From NCBI RefSeq assembly GCF_021155765.1, contig NC_060114.1:21806501-21870500 (forward strand): a stretch of 64,000 bases of DNA. The letters are read 5' to 3'. The translations under genes and the position numbers were made by a program. The notes under the pieces were generated by a model. It saw only the letters and a program-made list of their open reading frames with translations, was not told the DNA's origin and did not search any database. Each line of letters begins with the position of its first letter. Position 1 is the stretch's first letter. Below, in pieces: positions 24,702-38,430 of the stretch. This DNA is from Diprion similis. Lineage: Eukaryota; Arthropoda; Insecta; Hymenoptera; Diprionidae.

Positions 24702-26119
24702 CTATCTGCTCGTAGACTATTGTTTCTATAAACTGGTCTCAGAATAAACGCAGACAATTTGCAAAATAGACTCGCATGTGGCGTTTGCTCTGTGCGGAAT
24801 AACTCAATTTCGTATTCGGAATTGACTGTAGGTACCTACTTATTTTTTATACGCCCGTGCAACCACACGAGCCGGCATTTAATCCTGCAGCGACGCAAGT
24901 CGATTGTCTCTTCCTTTCTAAATCTAGTTGAAGACTAGAGACACGTGCATGGCGAAGTGGCCTTGCTGAGTGATAAAAATTTGCTTCCAAAGACAGACGG
25001 TGAAATACTAGCTAGACTGCGGTTTTTGCCCGAGGTGATAAGAGTGCTTTTACAAAGCAAAAGTTCAGGTTTGTACGTCTTCCTAGGCCTGCGTCAGACC
25101 TCGCAGTGTGAAATTCAAGAGCAGTTGTTGAAGTGTTGAAGACACGAGGAAAAGAAGACTCGCTGACTGGCGGCTAGTCGGACTCTTGACGAACTGGCAT
25201 ATCCAGTTTCACGTCTCGTACACTCTTCGTGATTAGTTTTTCTCTTCGCTTTTTATCTACGCGACGTAGAAATTGGAATGAGATTTTCTCACCTGTGGTT
25301 AAATTTGACGTTTCATTTTACCGATTGAGACGTCTAGTCGGTGATTGTTACACCCCCAGATCCGATTATTATCATACGTACGATTAGGCTGCGAATACTT
25401 TCGTGTAAACGAGTTCTGATTTACAACACTGATTCACGCTGATTGAGCACCACGTCTAAGTCTCTTTTTATTTCCTATTACAAAGATTAGTTTCACTTTC
25501 CGTGGTCACGGTCCGTTGCATTACCCTCCTTATAATACAGTCGTGTTTTTCGGCCTGTAAAGAAAAATTCGAAAGTCACTGTGAAATGCAAGGGAAAAGA
25601 AAAGAAGAAAAATGAAACACGGCTGTTGAAGTTTGTATAAAGTAACTCGAATTTGTGATAATTATACATATCGCGGGGCGTATCATTGACAAATAAATTT
25701 TCATAAATTCTATCATTTTATTTCAATATACAGATGTTTCACCATACAAACCTAGTTTACATCACTAGTACACAGAAAAAGGACAAAAATTCAGCTATTG
25801 ATTCGTCCGTTATTAGTAGCTCTGGCATACTATATAGATAAGTAGAATTTATTACGATAACATAATAATAGTAATAATAATGATAATGATAATAATATTG
25901 AAATGATGCGAAACATGATTTAGAAAAAAATACAACAAATTGATGGGAGTATTTAATTGTATATATATATATATTATAATGATCATTACAGTACAATTAT
26001 ATCTTATCCATATTTGACTAATCAATATTAATCATATAAGTATATATATATGTATGTATCTATAATGTATGTGTGTGTATATACGTATGTATGTATACAT
26101 ATATCATATATTTATGTAT

Positions 26120-26169
26120 GTATATATATATATATATATACTCATATATATAATAATAATAATAATAAT
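26120..26169. repeat. (TA)n and (AAT)n microsatellites
   Basis: An uninterrupted TA run is followed by a CTCATATA spacer and about six AAT units. Confidence 0.9.
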
Positions 26170-27192
26170 TTACTTAACGTACTAAGTGCTTACAGTCTAA
26201 TTTTGATTCTCAAAATTTGATTTTAGATTATTAATTCGTTTTTGGCGCTCTTCCGCCGGCGCGCGTCTCTTCAACACGTAATACATCATATACCTACTAT
26301 ACGCAATGTATGAACTTCATTCCTCCATTCTTCAGAAAAGGTACCGACCGCCGACAGTAGGTACCTGCGATAAGGATAATTTCAAAACTTGTATCGAAGC
26401 CAAGGAGGAATGAAAAAGTACAAATAAATCCTTTTTCCTTTCATATAATCTCTTTTCAATTTCTCCGCAGGCTTTTCCCTCTCATAGAATCCCTACCATA
26501 ATACCAATATTTGCAGCTTGAGAGGTGACTTGTAATTACTTTTTTCCCATCTTCATCATTCCTTTAACGGACTCGTCGGACTTCTTTGCAAGAATATCCA
26601 ACCCCCTTTTCTTTAAACATATACCAGTAATCACTTCGAGTTAAATTTCGAACTAGTTAATTACGTTTTAAAATACAATTTAATGACTACGATCTTCGTA
26701 TAGTTTCTATATCAATTAAATAGTTAATGGAAAGCATCGATTAGGAACATTCGATATTTGAGTGCTGATTTGAAAATTTTTCGGCTTAGTGTATTTATTT
26801 CTTCGTGAATTTCTCATGTATATGTATATATGTGTAATCGCACTGCATTCGTTGATTTTGAAAAAAAATCCGATCACTTATTATTCATAATTGTAACGAA
26901 TTTGTGTATTTTTACATAATCATAATTTCTTAGCGTCAATTTTCTCCGTGTCTCCTTGTATATGATGCATGAGTAGGTAAAGTAACTCTACAACCATTTC
27001 TTGATTCTGTAGGTATCTGTATATAAATACTTTTAAGAAGTAACTTTCCCAACACTGTCTTCTTTCGTATTAAAAATTTTAAAATACACGGTAATTGTAC
27101 TTATTTTCTTCAACTTTTAAATATAATTCTAATTACATTACACGATCATACATACACGGTATATAAATAATAATAATTATAGTAATAATTTT

Positions 27193-27250
27193 ACATATAT
27201 GTATATATATATATATATATACATATATCTATGTATATATATATGTATAT
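27193..27250. repeat. TA/TATG microsatellite
   Basis: Alternating TA dinucleotides with occasional TATG units. Confidence 0.9.
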
Positions 27251-29861
27251 GTTTAGTATTATATATAATTTATATTTCTAAAAAGTAACGAAAGGACCCT
27301 GAATCGTAAAACGTGTCAAATCCAATATCATCTAAGTCACCTTAATCAGTTAATCGTTTTTACTATATAAGTTCACCAAATTGATTTTTATCCTCATCTT
27401 ACAGACTAGTTTTGATTTTGTGCTTAAAATTTACATATAGATACATTTTAATTACGTAGCGACCTTAAACGACTAGGTTTTATTAATTTTCCCGTTTCTC
27501 GCGCTTACTCCCCTCTTTTTGTATCTCATTTTGATTTTAACAATATCAACTCAACAGAGTCAAGTATTTGGTCCAGCCCAGTTTAAGGTTCGAAGCATCC
27601 ACTTCTCATTTTAATATTCGCTGATCACGTTTGATCTTTGAATTTCGTTACGTCTCTCAAAAAACCTTTCAGACTGGACGCTATATATAGTATATGCGTT
27701 TTGTAATATTCGCGTAAAATGAAGCCGAAAATGTGTAGGAACACCGAGTATATGTACTCATACATATACATATATTGTGTATGTATATATCATAGGAACT
27801 TAATGTTTGCTTCATTATTCACTTACACCTGATAACATATTTATTTTTAGTTTTCTTTTTCTTTTGTTTCTAGTCATTCGTGTCTTGATTACTTTTTATT
27901 TTTTGTCAATCACACACAATGTCGGTTTAGGTATATACGTATGCGATTGCATAGGAACATTTGCTTAGTTTATTCTTGCGCGTGAAATATTTACCAAATT
28001 ATAACGAGCATTCATACAGGCATTTTTTCACCACACTGCTCAATCTAGTTGCTTCGGGACCGCGAAACCTTATACAATGAAGAAATAAATAAACAAATGA
28101 AACAACGTTTGAAAAGTACTTATCTAATTAACACTGTTTAAAATTCGTCCAGCAATCCAGACCAGATGTTGACAGCAACAAGGAATCGCGTAGCTCTCGT
28201 ATGACGTGAAAAATCTTTTTCAGAAAAGCACATTTCGATGTATGAAAGGACAAGTTGTAAGAAAAAAAACCTTAACGGTTATCCTCCGTGACCGGGAAAG
28301 AGTGCAACAAACGCGCCTATTCGGTTTACCCTTCCAGTCGATCGCTAGCGTCAGTCAGCATACGGTGCGGACAATACTCATGTTAATTCACCGGCCGTTC
28401 CAGGCTTCTTTTCCCTTTTTCAACCACCCTTAACCCTAATTTTACGATTTCGATACATTTTGCAGAAAAAACTCGGAAAGTGGCAAAAAATCTTTTCTCC
28501 TCTTTTCGGACCCTCTCCCCCCGACGCACTCGCCACGCACGTGCTTCTATGCATCTGTCGGTCGATTCCTCCGCGCGACAATGAACGGCACGCGCTAAGC
28601 CGAGTCCGAAGGGTGCTGGAAATTTATAAAAGACTTTCCAAAATATTGTGTAAATCGGGGGTTTGAATAAAGCGACATTCAAAATCCGGGGCGAAATATC
28701 GGCGGAATGGGGCAAATTGGGGTGACGCACCCCCCGAAGGCCGCGTCGCGTATCGCGTCTGTAGCTACACCGAAATGCTAAATAAATAAAGGGTTGCTAA
28801 GTTCTTGCCGCTGCTGTTGTTACCGTTGTTATTATTGTCACACCGACAGACGACCAACCTTTCACACATGTATCTATGAGTGCAGCGCGGCTGCCTACCG
28901 CCATACTTATATTCCTATGGGTTTGGCGCCTGTTCCGCACATCGGTCTTCTTCCCCCTTTGTCGCGATAGCTCGGATTTCCGAATTCAGGGAAAGTACTG
29001 AACTGCGCAGCGACGGCAGGGAGCGACAGAACCCTTTTGTCAAGACCCCGTGTTAAAATCTGTACGGCAATAAAGTTAGCCCGAGAATGGGAATATATAT
29101 ATATATATACCTATAGCTATAGTGTTCAGATGTGAAATATATTGTATCTACCCGAATCTATCGCACCGCGTAACGGACTTTGGAAAAATATTGTGCTGCA
29201 TTAATCATATATTCATACGAGTATTCTAACCCTGATGAATACTACATTTCGCAGCGAATATGGTTACGGTTTTATGATGACACGTGAGGTTTACGGCACG
29301 AACCGAAGGCGAGTGCTGAAAGACGCGAGTCAAAAAACGTTGTCCGTACGAGTTTTGATCCGGAATCTTTATCACGAAAGTCAAGAAGTCGTGAGAAATC
29401 TCGATTTTGAGGTTAGAGTGCTAAAAAGGGTGTTTAATGAGAAAAGTTTTGCCTGAACGTTTAACGAATACAACACTGTTATGATGTGCAACTGGAATTC
29501 TATGACAGAGAGTGGAAAGTTGTGACTGTGACGAGAATGGAAAATCACGTATTTCAAAATATTGTTCTTGTGAATTTTTGAGGTGAAACGTTAAATGGTG
29601 AATTCATATTGTACCACAAGGTTTCCCTTTCGTATTTATTACCGAGTACAATACGAAGCAAAGGAATATTATCGTGCACCAAAATTAAACATACTTCGCC
29701 CGAGTTTAGCGAATGGGAGGGGATGAAAGTGGACCAACTACGAAACGACGGTACGTCATCACCGTCCAATCCTCGCTGGTCATTGCAGCGGTCGTGGATG
29801 AAGGACGGTAAAATTATTACGAGAGGATGAAATTTCCAAGTTTGTGTAAGATGGTACAGAG

Positions 29862-29914
29862 AAGGAGGACGACGAGGAGGAGGAGGAGGAGGAGGAGGAG
29901 GAGAAGGAAGAGGA
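29862..29914. repeat. (AGG)n purine tract
   Basis: About 50 bases of AGG/GAC-type trinucleotides on the plus strand, giving Arg-rich or Leu-rich artefact ORFs on the two strands. Confidence 0.9.
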
Positions 29915-31510
29915 GCTCGCTCGCCCGGGCGGCTCGCAGGTTTTTCTGCGCGAGTGTGGGAGCGTTTTTTTTTTTCATTTGGTGCGAAGGAGGGATGGAC
30001 TTTGATAATTGCAATCCACTTCTATGAGGCGGAGTTATGGTGTCGCGTAGGCGTTGGTAAAGAGAGAAAAAAAGGAGGGGTCGAGATGGGAGAAGGAAAG
30101 AAAGCGCGTGTGAAAGCGAAAGAGAGAGAGAAAGAAACGAGAGCAGGGGTGGTTTTTGGTTCGATATCTCTCTTAGCGTTCGCAGCAAACCAACGGGTAG
30201 CCTTTTATATATGTTCTCTGATTAATAACGAGAAAGAAAATACCCGGCTATAGCCGAGGAGAGGAAAGACAGGTTTTTCAGCAAAGGACCAAAATTTTCC
30301 TACTTTCGCAGAAGCGTAATCGTCAGTCGAAACTCGTTGAACCCCCCCACCATTATGCCATTTGCAATTCACCTTACACATATGAGGAGGTACAACGCTG
30401 ACGAAGGTCTTTGTTAAGTTTATCGAATTCCCCTGTGCTTGACATATATTCTGCTCTAATATATTTCAGATACATAGTATACACGGCATCGACTGTGGTT
30501 TGAGAATTGTGCATTTCATATCACCGGCACTATTGTGAACAAGTAGGGAAAGTCCTGTGTAGAAGGGACACATGCAGCGCTGGAATAAAGGAAAAACTAC
30601 CTCCGTGCTGATTGATTGAAGTGTAAACACGTTATAATCCATATACACCGAATGATTTGACGAGATGTCGAAGTCAAGGATCTGAAGGATTCGCCTAAGT
30701 AATTTCACGCGGGAGATACTAAGGTGTATAATAGCGGTACGTTTTTGACGCCCAGTCTCGAGTTTCCGCAGAGGGACATCTTTAATCAAGAATACGAATT
30801 TGGGGGTTAGGATTCATAATTATTTTTCGCATTTGCCGAGGATGGCCAGACGTTTAACGCCGTCGCGTATGTAAGGGAGTTTTTACTACCGATGACGAGA
30901 TGTTGGTTCATCGTGTACCGCAAACTCACCCCCGTCCTGAAAAACCGCGTTGCACGCTTGCGCGCATGACATAGGTTATACAGATACGTGTGCAGTCTGG
31001 CCATCGCACGCGTATACATATACATGTATATAAACACATATATATTATCTGTATATACCTACATATACCTACATATCGCGATCCCTCGAAAACCGTCGTA
31101 ATATTTGGCTCGACGCCGCGGATGCCCCACCCCTCAAATCTTTTTGGCAACATAAAACCCGAGATATTGGACCTTGGCGAAGAGTCCTTGAGCTGCGCGA
31201 ACTAACCTAAATATTATACTATATGCAATGCAGGAAGGGTGCCGCGTGAGTTTATTTTTTAATTGCAAACTTATCACAATATTTTTATAAATCGCAGTAC
31301 AATACAATATTGCGGCCACCAACGATTTTTTTTCCCGAACCTTCCATCGCCCTCTTTATTTATATACATTTTGTATCTGTACCTACGGCATATACGAGTA
31401 AATGGACATACGCCCCTGTATTTCCGTAAACTAAGGTTATCTCAGCGTTCGCGCCCTTCACTTTCTCGGCCCTCTCACTCCGACTGGTTCTTCACCCCCT
31501 TGGCTCTCAC

Positions 31511-31550
31511 TTTCTCTCTCTCTCTCTCTCTCTCTCTGTCCCTCTCTCTC
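31511..31550. repeat. (CT)n microsatellite
   Basis: A nearly perfect CT repeat of about 20 units; on the minus strand this is a GAGA tract. Confidence 0.9.
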
Positions 31551-32400
31551 GGAAGCCGCAAGATATTATTGATTTTTATACATGCCCGACTTGGGAGGCG
31601 AGGGTGGCCTGTGCAGGGTGTCTCTCTCTGTTTATGTTTCAGAGAGTTTCAGGGGTGGATCGCGCTGTGTCATTTACTCATTGGCCGCGACTTGCTTGAC
31701 GGGGGAATCCCCTACCACTACACTCTCTACACTGGGCTTTCCTAACCTCCTCGCCCTCCCGCTAAACAAAAACCCTCGTAGCATATACATATCTGATATC
31801 CCGAAAACGGTATAACCTTATATCTGCAGTATACATAGATTCTATTTGTATATACGGTAATACCCGGCAACGTCGACTAGTGCCGATATCCTCTCGGATT
31901 GTTGTGCATATTATATTCAACGTTGTACATATCGAAAATGTAGGCACGTATGCATAAAATATTGTTGGCGATAAATTCGATCGAGGGTTTGGAAGGAACC
32001 AGAGGGGCGGGAGGGCGGGGAGGTCCGACCAATTTGAAGAATTGACGAGTCCCCGATGCCGCCCTCTCGTCTCTCTTCGGCCCCTTCGGCATGTTTCACT
32101 GCCCCGCAGGCATACATCGTCATACATCGTTAGTGATTTTTGAAAATTTTCCAATGCCCAAGTGCAACTTGATCGAGCGAGTGAGCGTGACCCGACGGGT
32201 GTAAAACATATTAATATCGTACACGCATACAAAAAAGGGAAACAAAACTGATTGTGGGAACACAGCGAAAGATAGAAATAAAAGACGGTAGAATATTAGG
32301 GAAGAGAGAAATCAAACAAGTTGTTTGGTAAACTGAGATAAAGTAAATAAACTGTAAACAAAGATGCAAAATTAAAGAAATTAATTTTATTGGGACCAAT

Positions 32401-32783
32401 TGCAGAACACAAAATAATAAAATCAGTGCATAATGTAATTTAATGTAATAATAATAATAATAATATAAAGACTACCTCAGCATATCGTGTCAGTCATATA
32501 AAAATACGAGGAATATACTCGAAAAAAAAGAATATCTCGATATAATATACTTAAATATATTGACGCACACACGTGTATTATTTATGCATTGCATACATAT
32601 GTATACATATATCAGAAGTCGGAAATGCATATACATGTAAATATGTATGTGAATCTGTGTTAAAATTCGCGAACGCTTAACACAACCGAATGAACTTAGT
32701 GGTCTAATACTTTTGATGAAATCGAACCGTAAAAGGGCCTCAAATATAGTTTGTTACATGTACACGTAATATATGTATGTACG

Positions 32784-32828
<45 letters not shown>

Positions 32829-33600
32829 ATCTTTGTATATACATATATATATATATATCATGTTAATGCCGAACTGTTTTGGATTATTTCCTCAACTACG
32901 ATAATAATATTTCTTCTTCTTTGACTAGCTTAATTAGGAATTGTAAACCGTTTCAAAACATGACTAGAAATACGTACTACTAAATAAACGCGCGGTTTCC
33001 TTCGCTTTGTTTTTGTGTACTATGTTTGCGTACTCTGTACTTATTTTCCCAAGTTTCACTCACGCACGACTGCACTTAAATTGATACGATATACGCATAC
33101 ATATATTTTATAAGTACAGTTACTGGTTAATATCTATACAATATATTCATATGTATATGTGTATATATATATTACATAGAATCGTGTCTATTTATAATAT
33201 AATAATTTCGTTTTCCATGTATCGATATTAATCTACAGACGTATTAATATAATTAATAATATATATGTATATAGTGTATACACACTAATTCAATGATCAA
33301 TATAATATTTTGTTCATTCTCATTCACACTGGTATAATTTTGATTTTGCGCTCATTTTAGTCACTCAAGGCAAGTTTACAGACGATTTTCAAGATTTATT
33401 TTATTATTCTTTTTAATTAATTCATTAATTAATTTCTCTCCTGTTTTTCTTTTCTTTTAGCTAACATTCTTTCATTTTTCTACACATAGTAACCGGCTTA
33501 GACGACCGCCGCAAATTTTCTTTCACTTAACGAAATTTACTATTGTTTAGCGTTGGTATTATTATTAGTACTTATTATTATCATTATTGTAATTATTATT
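32401..33600. other. Second AT-rich block with TATG/TA microsatellites
   Basis: AT-rich sequence without ORFs, containing AAT units near 32445-32464 and TATATG/TA repeats at 32771-32858. Its texture is like that of the blocks at 25.6-28.2 and 37.3-40.2 kb. Confidence 0.5.
32771..32858. repeat. (TATATG)n/(TA)n microsatellite
   Basis: GTATAT hexamers pass into a pure TA run and then a second interrupted TA run. Confidence 0.9.
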
Positions 33601-33789
33601 ATTTGTTGCTATTTATATTTCAATCTTTCACCTTCGGATTCATGTTTTGCGCAAAAGCCGAAGGAAACGCGTGACTTTCCCCTCCCCCTCTTACCACCAC
33701 AGCTTCTAGCAATGGTTGCAGGACATTTGAAACGAGGAAATCGAATTCGATTATTCACGAAAAATCTGCTGGCACCGTTCGGATGCCTA

Positions 33790-33809
33790 CCCCCCCCCCC
33801 CCCCCCCCC
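33790..33809. repeat. C20 homopolymer
   Basis: Twenty consecutive C on the plus strand; one of four long C runs in the window. Confidence 0.95.
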
Positions 33810-35080
33810 TCGTCATCTTTTATTATCAATATTCAATGGGCATAACAATTAATATTTATGGCCGATCGATGCTCGGTCCATTGAACGCACAATGCTCAAT
33901 CGCGGCAATTAAAAACGTTCACGATATTTGCATGCAGCACGAAGGTCGCCGCATTTTCTAGCATTGTACACCGTGCAGGGTATGCGCATGGGGTCGGGCA
34001 GGAATAATGGGCGATTCGGACACACGCGTTTAAGCGCGTGCGCTGCACACTCGCCGCCGTCTCCCCTTACCGCAGCCCGGCAATCTTTTTCAACGTTTTT
34101 CCCCAAAAATTCCCTCTGAGATCGTTTTTACAAAGGACTTTCCAGCCGGACCCATTATAAGGTCACAGGACTGACCTTAGGGCCCCTCCTCTCTTTCCTA
34201 CGGCAGCAGATGGGTGTCGGACCTTTTCCTTTCTTCGTCCTTTTTTCTCCCCCTTGCAAATCCTATCATACACGCGCGTTCTCAAAACTGGATTGCTTAA
34301 CTTGGCAATGAATGATCTATACGTGATTGGTGACGATCGTATTTGCGAAAGTTTCCATTCTTTGAGGAAGAAACAAATTTGAAACGTTGGAAGGATTTTT
34401 GTGAAGTTTTTCATTGTATCTAGCTGTCATTTATTATAACGTTGGTATAAAATTCTTCAAGCTTCCGTCATTCGTTGGATGTCTAAGAGATGTTTCTTTT
34501 ATGTCATTTTCATTGTCGTTGCGCAAATGTTAATTCGATTCAATTATATATACAACACGGAAACCAGTTCTGACTCGGTAGCAGAAATTCTAATCAATCA
34601 TCAAGACTTTGCAGTCAGAGCAAAAGTAGACTTTCAAATCGTGAATTTAAAGAAAAACCTAAGCGTTTAGATACTCGTTGTAAGACTTTTTGGTGACATA
34701 GAACTTGAAGACACGTGGCACCATTGCAGGCTGAAAGTCTAAAATCCAGTTAAATATGAACCGACAATCTGACATCTTTTCCCTCGAAACCGCATTACAC
34801 GAAGTTTATGACCCAAACGATAAAATGTTTCGCGCGTTTCAGTCGTGCGATTGCTACGTTTGCATTTCAACTTTTACTGTCCGTGGGTGAATACTCGATG
34901 AGGAAACAGTTGTTCCCCAGATAAACGTGCGCTCAAGTTCGCAGCCCATGGCTCTACGATTTCCATTCCTTGTTCGTCGGTTTGCATATCAATTGCGTTT
35001 ACACTTGAGCGCGAGCGATTGTTGGTGAGGCGACGAGCGAGGAAACAATTGCCTTTCGCGTACACTGAAATATAATAATA
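33810..35080. other. Region without a supported gene
   Basis: Only short ORFs. Near 34894-34915 and 35035-35050 there is a directly repeated GAGGAAACA-type segment, and ACTTGAGCGC at about 35002-35011 is repeated inverted near 34929-34938. Both lie next to the hairpin at 35081. Confidence 0.35.
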
Positions 35081-35296
35081 CTGTGCAACAAGCTGAAGCC
35101 GTAACTAGAAAGAGAGAGCAGCAGATGGAGCCGGACCTCCCACTCTAGTCGGTAACTTGGCAGGGGAAACACATAACTCATACGAATATATCTCCCCGCC
35201 TAGCGGCTACTCCCCACTCTTTCAATCGTGCAACAGAGAGGTCCGGCTCCAGCCGTTGCTCTCTCTTTCTAATTACGGCTTCAGCTCGGTGCACAG
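35081..35296. repeat. Large hairpin-forming inverted repeat (59-bp arms, 98-bp loop)
   Basis: The left arm 35081-35139 and right arm 35238-35296 are inverted copies. In the inner 49 bases they match at 45 positions, and over the full 59 bases at about 53. The arm core reads AGCTGAAGCCGTAA...TAGAAAGAGAGAGCA...TGGAGCCGGACCTC. The loop is 35140-35237. A transcript of either strand would fold into a long stem. No ORF or transposase is associated. It could be a foldback MITE, a hairpin RNA locus, or a fixed local inversion-duplication. Confidence 0.8.
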
Positions 35297-35854
35297 ACCG
35301 CGTAGCAGTGTTGCTGTTTCTGCTACAGTTATACTTATCAAGTACATTTCAACTGTTTTTAGTACACTAGTACACTTTATGATTTTTCAGTACCTACATT
35401 TAGAGAAATTTTGGTGAATTTACATTTGTGAAGTGAAATTGTGAATTCAACCCGATCAACGATAAGACATACTAATCCATGAACAAGAATATCTAGTACG
35501 AAAGTGATTGAAGTCTTAAAACTGTATTTATCCTAAAACCGTCTTCGATAAATTGTTTTTTTGTAGGTACAGTTCTTGCATTAAAATTTGAATTTCGGGT
35601 ATTGCGTACACTTTTGAGTAGACTACGCATGCGCATGAGCCTACCGAAAGAGACCAGTGACCTGCCTTACTAGCAAGTGTGTAAACAATGAAAGCACCAC
35701 CTGGCGGCCAAAAACATAACCTCACAATACTTGAATTCTATTCCGTATATTGTAATACCTATTTAGTCGATTCTTTCTAATAGAGCTGCTACATTCTCAA
35801 TCACCAGAGTGGCAACACAGCAGCGGCTGGATGTCCGGAGTAGAGACCACTCGG

Positions 35855-36020
35855 AGGTGAAGTGTTGTCTCTTGCATCGGTACAGTCTCTCTAAAAGCTT
35901 GTACACCAAAGATCAGTCTCACTTTCGCAGGCATTTTGTTTTGTAAATGAGTGACATTAGATTTTTGTTTAGACTCTCCCGTGCATACACAATAGCTGAT
36001 AGGAAGAGACAACACTTCCT
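35855..36020. repeat. Second, weaker inverted repeat near the hairpin
   Basis: AAGTGTTGTCTCTT at about 35861-35874 is matched exactly by its inverted copy at about 36004-36017. Weaker patchy similarity continues inwards towards the GTCTCACTTTC segment. It lies less than 600 bases from the larger hairpin. Confidence 0.4.
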
Positions 36021-37300
36021 TAGCATGCTCTCTTCTCTCTCTTTCTCCGGAACCCTCACCACCGCAGTGATCGTTCCAATGTTATTATATTTCAGTGGTC
36101 GCGTCACGCCGCGTTCCGTATGTCGTTCGTCCAGGGCTCAACTAACTACAAGGTGCGTGCACGCGTAGCCACCCATACGACACGACGAGGGTTGCGTGCC
36201 CTGCAGTGCAGACGCGCGATTATACGTCATAAAATGACATGCAGCGATGAAATAAGCGGGTAGCTATCCAAGTTTCGCCTGCAGGGTATAATTGCGCGCG
36301 AGTTGTGGGTTTGCTCCCTTTTCCACGGATCTCTCGGTGAAATTGAAACAATGAATTATTCAATCGTCTATATATAAGCGGTTATTGATTTATTAATCGA
36401 GAATGGAAACTTTGTTTTAATCCAGCCTGCAACGAAAGTTTGCCTCTTTGTGCATCTAAAGTGGGCGCAAAGTGCCTTTTTTCCGCCGAAAAACGAATAT
36501 GTGGACGCAAAGTATGTTTTTGCGCCTAGTTCTCCGAATGTTAATCCTTTCAGTCACACGTTTTTCAACTCAATATTTTGATCTCTATTTTGTTACACGT
36601 GAGTTTTTTAGGTTACTGATTACGAATCTGAAGTCAGAATCTGATCATTTCTAAATCCAAGATAGCGGATCCAATATGGCGTATGTATTATCGAAAAAAA
36701 ACTGTAAAAATTCGATGTTTTTGGCCGACACTTGTTACTCGAGGGTTTTTGAGGTCAAGTGAAGTAACAAGGATCATTTGAAGTTCTAAATAAATTGCGA
36801 TACGGCTAGGATGGGGAAGTTTTTGGAGGTGTGACGCTGAGCATTCCGCTGTGACTGAAAGGGTTAAGGGACGATCTCGCACTCAAAGGTAAACTTTCGA
36901 TGCAGGTTGTGGACAAAAAGTACCTATGCACCACGGGCGGAAGGTGATTGACGAGGATCGTGCAATTTTCCGCACACCTCAGCTCGCCTTCGGGAACTTC
37001 GGGTCCCCTTGGCCTCCTCAAATTCGCACTCGCGGCAACTGCTCACTTTCCGCCCTTTATACACAATGTACTATTTTCTACGGCTGGGACGATTCATGTT
37101 TTCTTTTCCCTTTAAACTCCGCATCTCGACTGTTTCCCTCAATTCAGATTCTCAACAAGGTGGGAGGGGAAGCCTGTTTTCTTCTCGTTCGCACACTACT
37201 GTCAGTGACAAAAGGGTGTGACGAATTTTTTTTTATCAAAGTCCAGCACTATGCGAACAACGATGGGTCTTGTGTTTTGACTTCCTTCATATAGCTTTGG
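36021..37300. other. Region without a supported gene
   Basis: Short ORFs only on both strands, none with recognisable content. Confidence 0.35.
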
Positions 37301-37653
37301 TATTACTTTTTGCTATCGTGCTCACTGTTTCGTCAATGATATTTTATTTGTTTATAATTCCGTCTTTATTAAATTATCTCTCATCTCTATTCAGTGTCTA
37401 ATTTTTCAGGTTAATGTTGTTTTCAATAGATATTTTTGCTTTTTTAAATTAATTATTATTATTATCGCGTTATTAAATGTTTCTGCTTCTGTTTCGACTT
37501 CCATTTAATTATATAGGTATAATCTCTTTTCGCCTACTAAAATTTTGATTTCAGTTTCAAAAGCTGCAAGGCACGAGTATGAACAGCTTTTTTAAGGAAC
37601 TATATGTTTCTGATGCCCTCCGAGGTCACAATGATCTTCTTAAATTTATTTAT

Positions 37654-37732
37654 ATTGTATGTATATGTATATATATATATATATATATCATATACATATA
37701 TAATATATATGTATATATGTATATATATATAT
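37654..37732. repeat. (TA)n/(TATG)n microsatellite
   Basis: Two TA runs separated by a TCATATACATATATA-type interruption. Confidence 0.9.
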
Positions 37733-38337
37733 TGTTTTTCCTCGCGTTATAAAGACTAGAGTACGATCTTATAGGTATAATAACCCGACTAGATTTCGGT
37801 TTGGTTATCATTATTATTTTGCGGAGGTCGCTGCTTGTACTTTTATACGAGGGAAACAAGAAAATGAGTCAAAAAGTGTAGCTATCGTAAAGCCACTGGA
37901 GGTCTGCTGTCGCTTTATCGAGTTTACTAAAAAAAAAATACTTATACGTATATGATTTTCCGGGCATATAATATGCCGGTTGATTTCCAAAGTACGGTAT
38001 ACATATAACGGTAGGTAGATATATCGTAATAGACTATCGTATATAGAAAAGAAGAAGATTATATATTTATGTACTATATTTAAACTACCTATATGTATAT
38101 TCAGTTTCATTTTATATTTTTAGTTTTATTTAGTTTTTGTAAAGTTTTTTGTTTCATTTTTAGTTAAATTTTTATTTTGGTAATCATCTTGTTGGCTGTG
38201 TATATGATTGTACTTTTAGTTGCGAGTTATACTGTGTTCACCCTGAGTTGCGTTTTATTTATTTGTTATTTTGTTATTTAATCATTAATCGAGTAGCTCG
38301 TGATTCGATAGACGTTAATAATGATAAGAATAGCAGC

Positions 38338-38430
38338 TGTAGTAGTAGTAGTAGTAGTATTAGTATCAATAATAATAATAATAATAATAGTAATAGTAAT
38401 AGTAATAATAATAATAATAATAATAGCAGT
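38338..38430. repeat. (AGT)n/(AAT)n compound microsatellite
   Basis: About seven AGT units, then AAT units, then alternating AGT-AAT units and AAT again. The Ser/Asn-rich ORF over it is an artefact. Confidence 0.9.

Larger units (their letters stand above)
22258..25640. other. Region without a supported gene
   Basis: Short ORFs only. The longest ATG-started one is 24260-24652 (130 codons), entered separately. A GAC/GAT trinucleotide run lies at 24658-24701. Confidence 0.4.
25641..28170. other. AT-rich block with TA and AAT microsatellites
   Basis: This block is strongly AT-rich and lacks long ORFs. It contains (TA)n at about 26120-26140, (AAT)n at 26151-26169 and TA/TATG repeats at 27193-27250. 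It ends sharply near 28170, where G+C rises. It may be intronic, or part of a very long AT-rich 3' UTR; the sequence alone cannot decide. Confidence 0.5.
28171..32400. other. Region without a supported gene, with purine and pyrimidine tracts
   Basis: No recognisable coding sequence. It contains an AGG run at 29862-29914 and a CT run at 31511-31550. The ORFs over these tracts (for example 31263-31745) are low-complexity artefacts. Confidence 0.45.

Noticed and set aside
28383..28730. 115-codon minus-strand ORF
   Set aside because: Basic, unstructured peptide with no start context, splice signal or recognisable motif; likely chance in a G+C-richer patch.
29817..30253. ORFs of 99-123 codons on both strands
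   Set aside because: They are open because of the AGG tract (poly-Leu or poly-Arg).
31263..31745. 160-codon ORF
   Set aside because: It is carried by a CT microsatellite (poly Ser-Leu) and has no protein-like parts.
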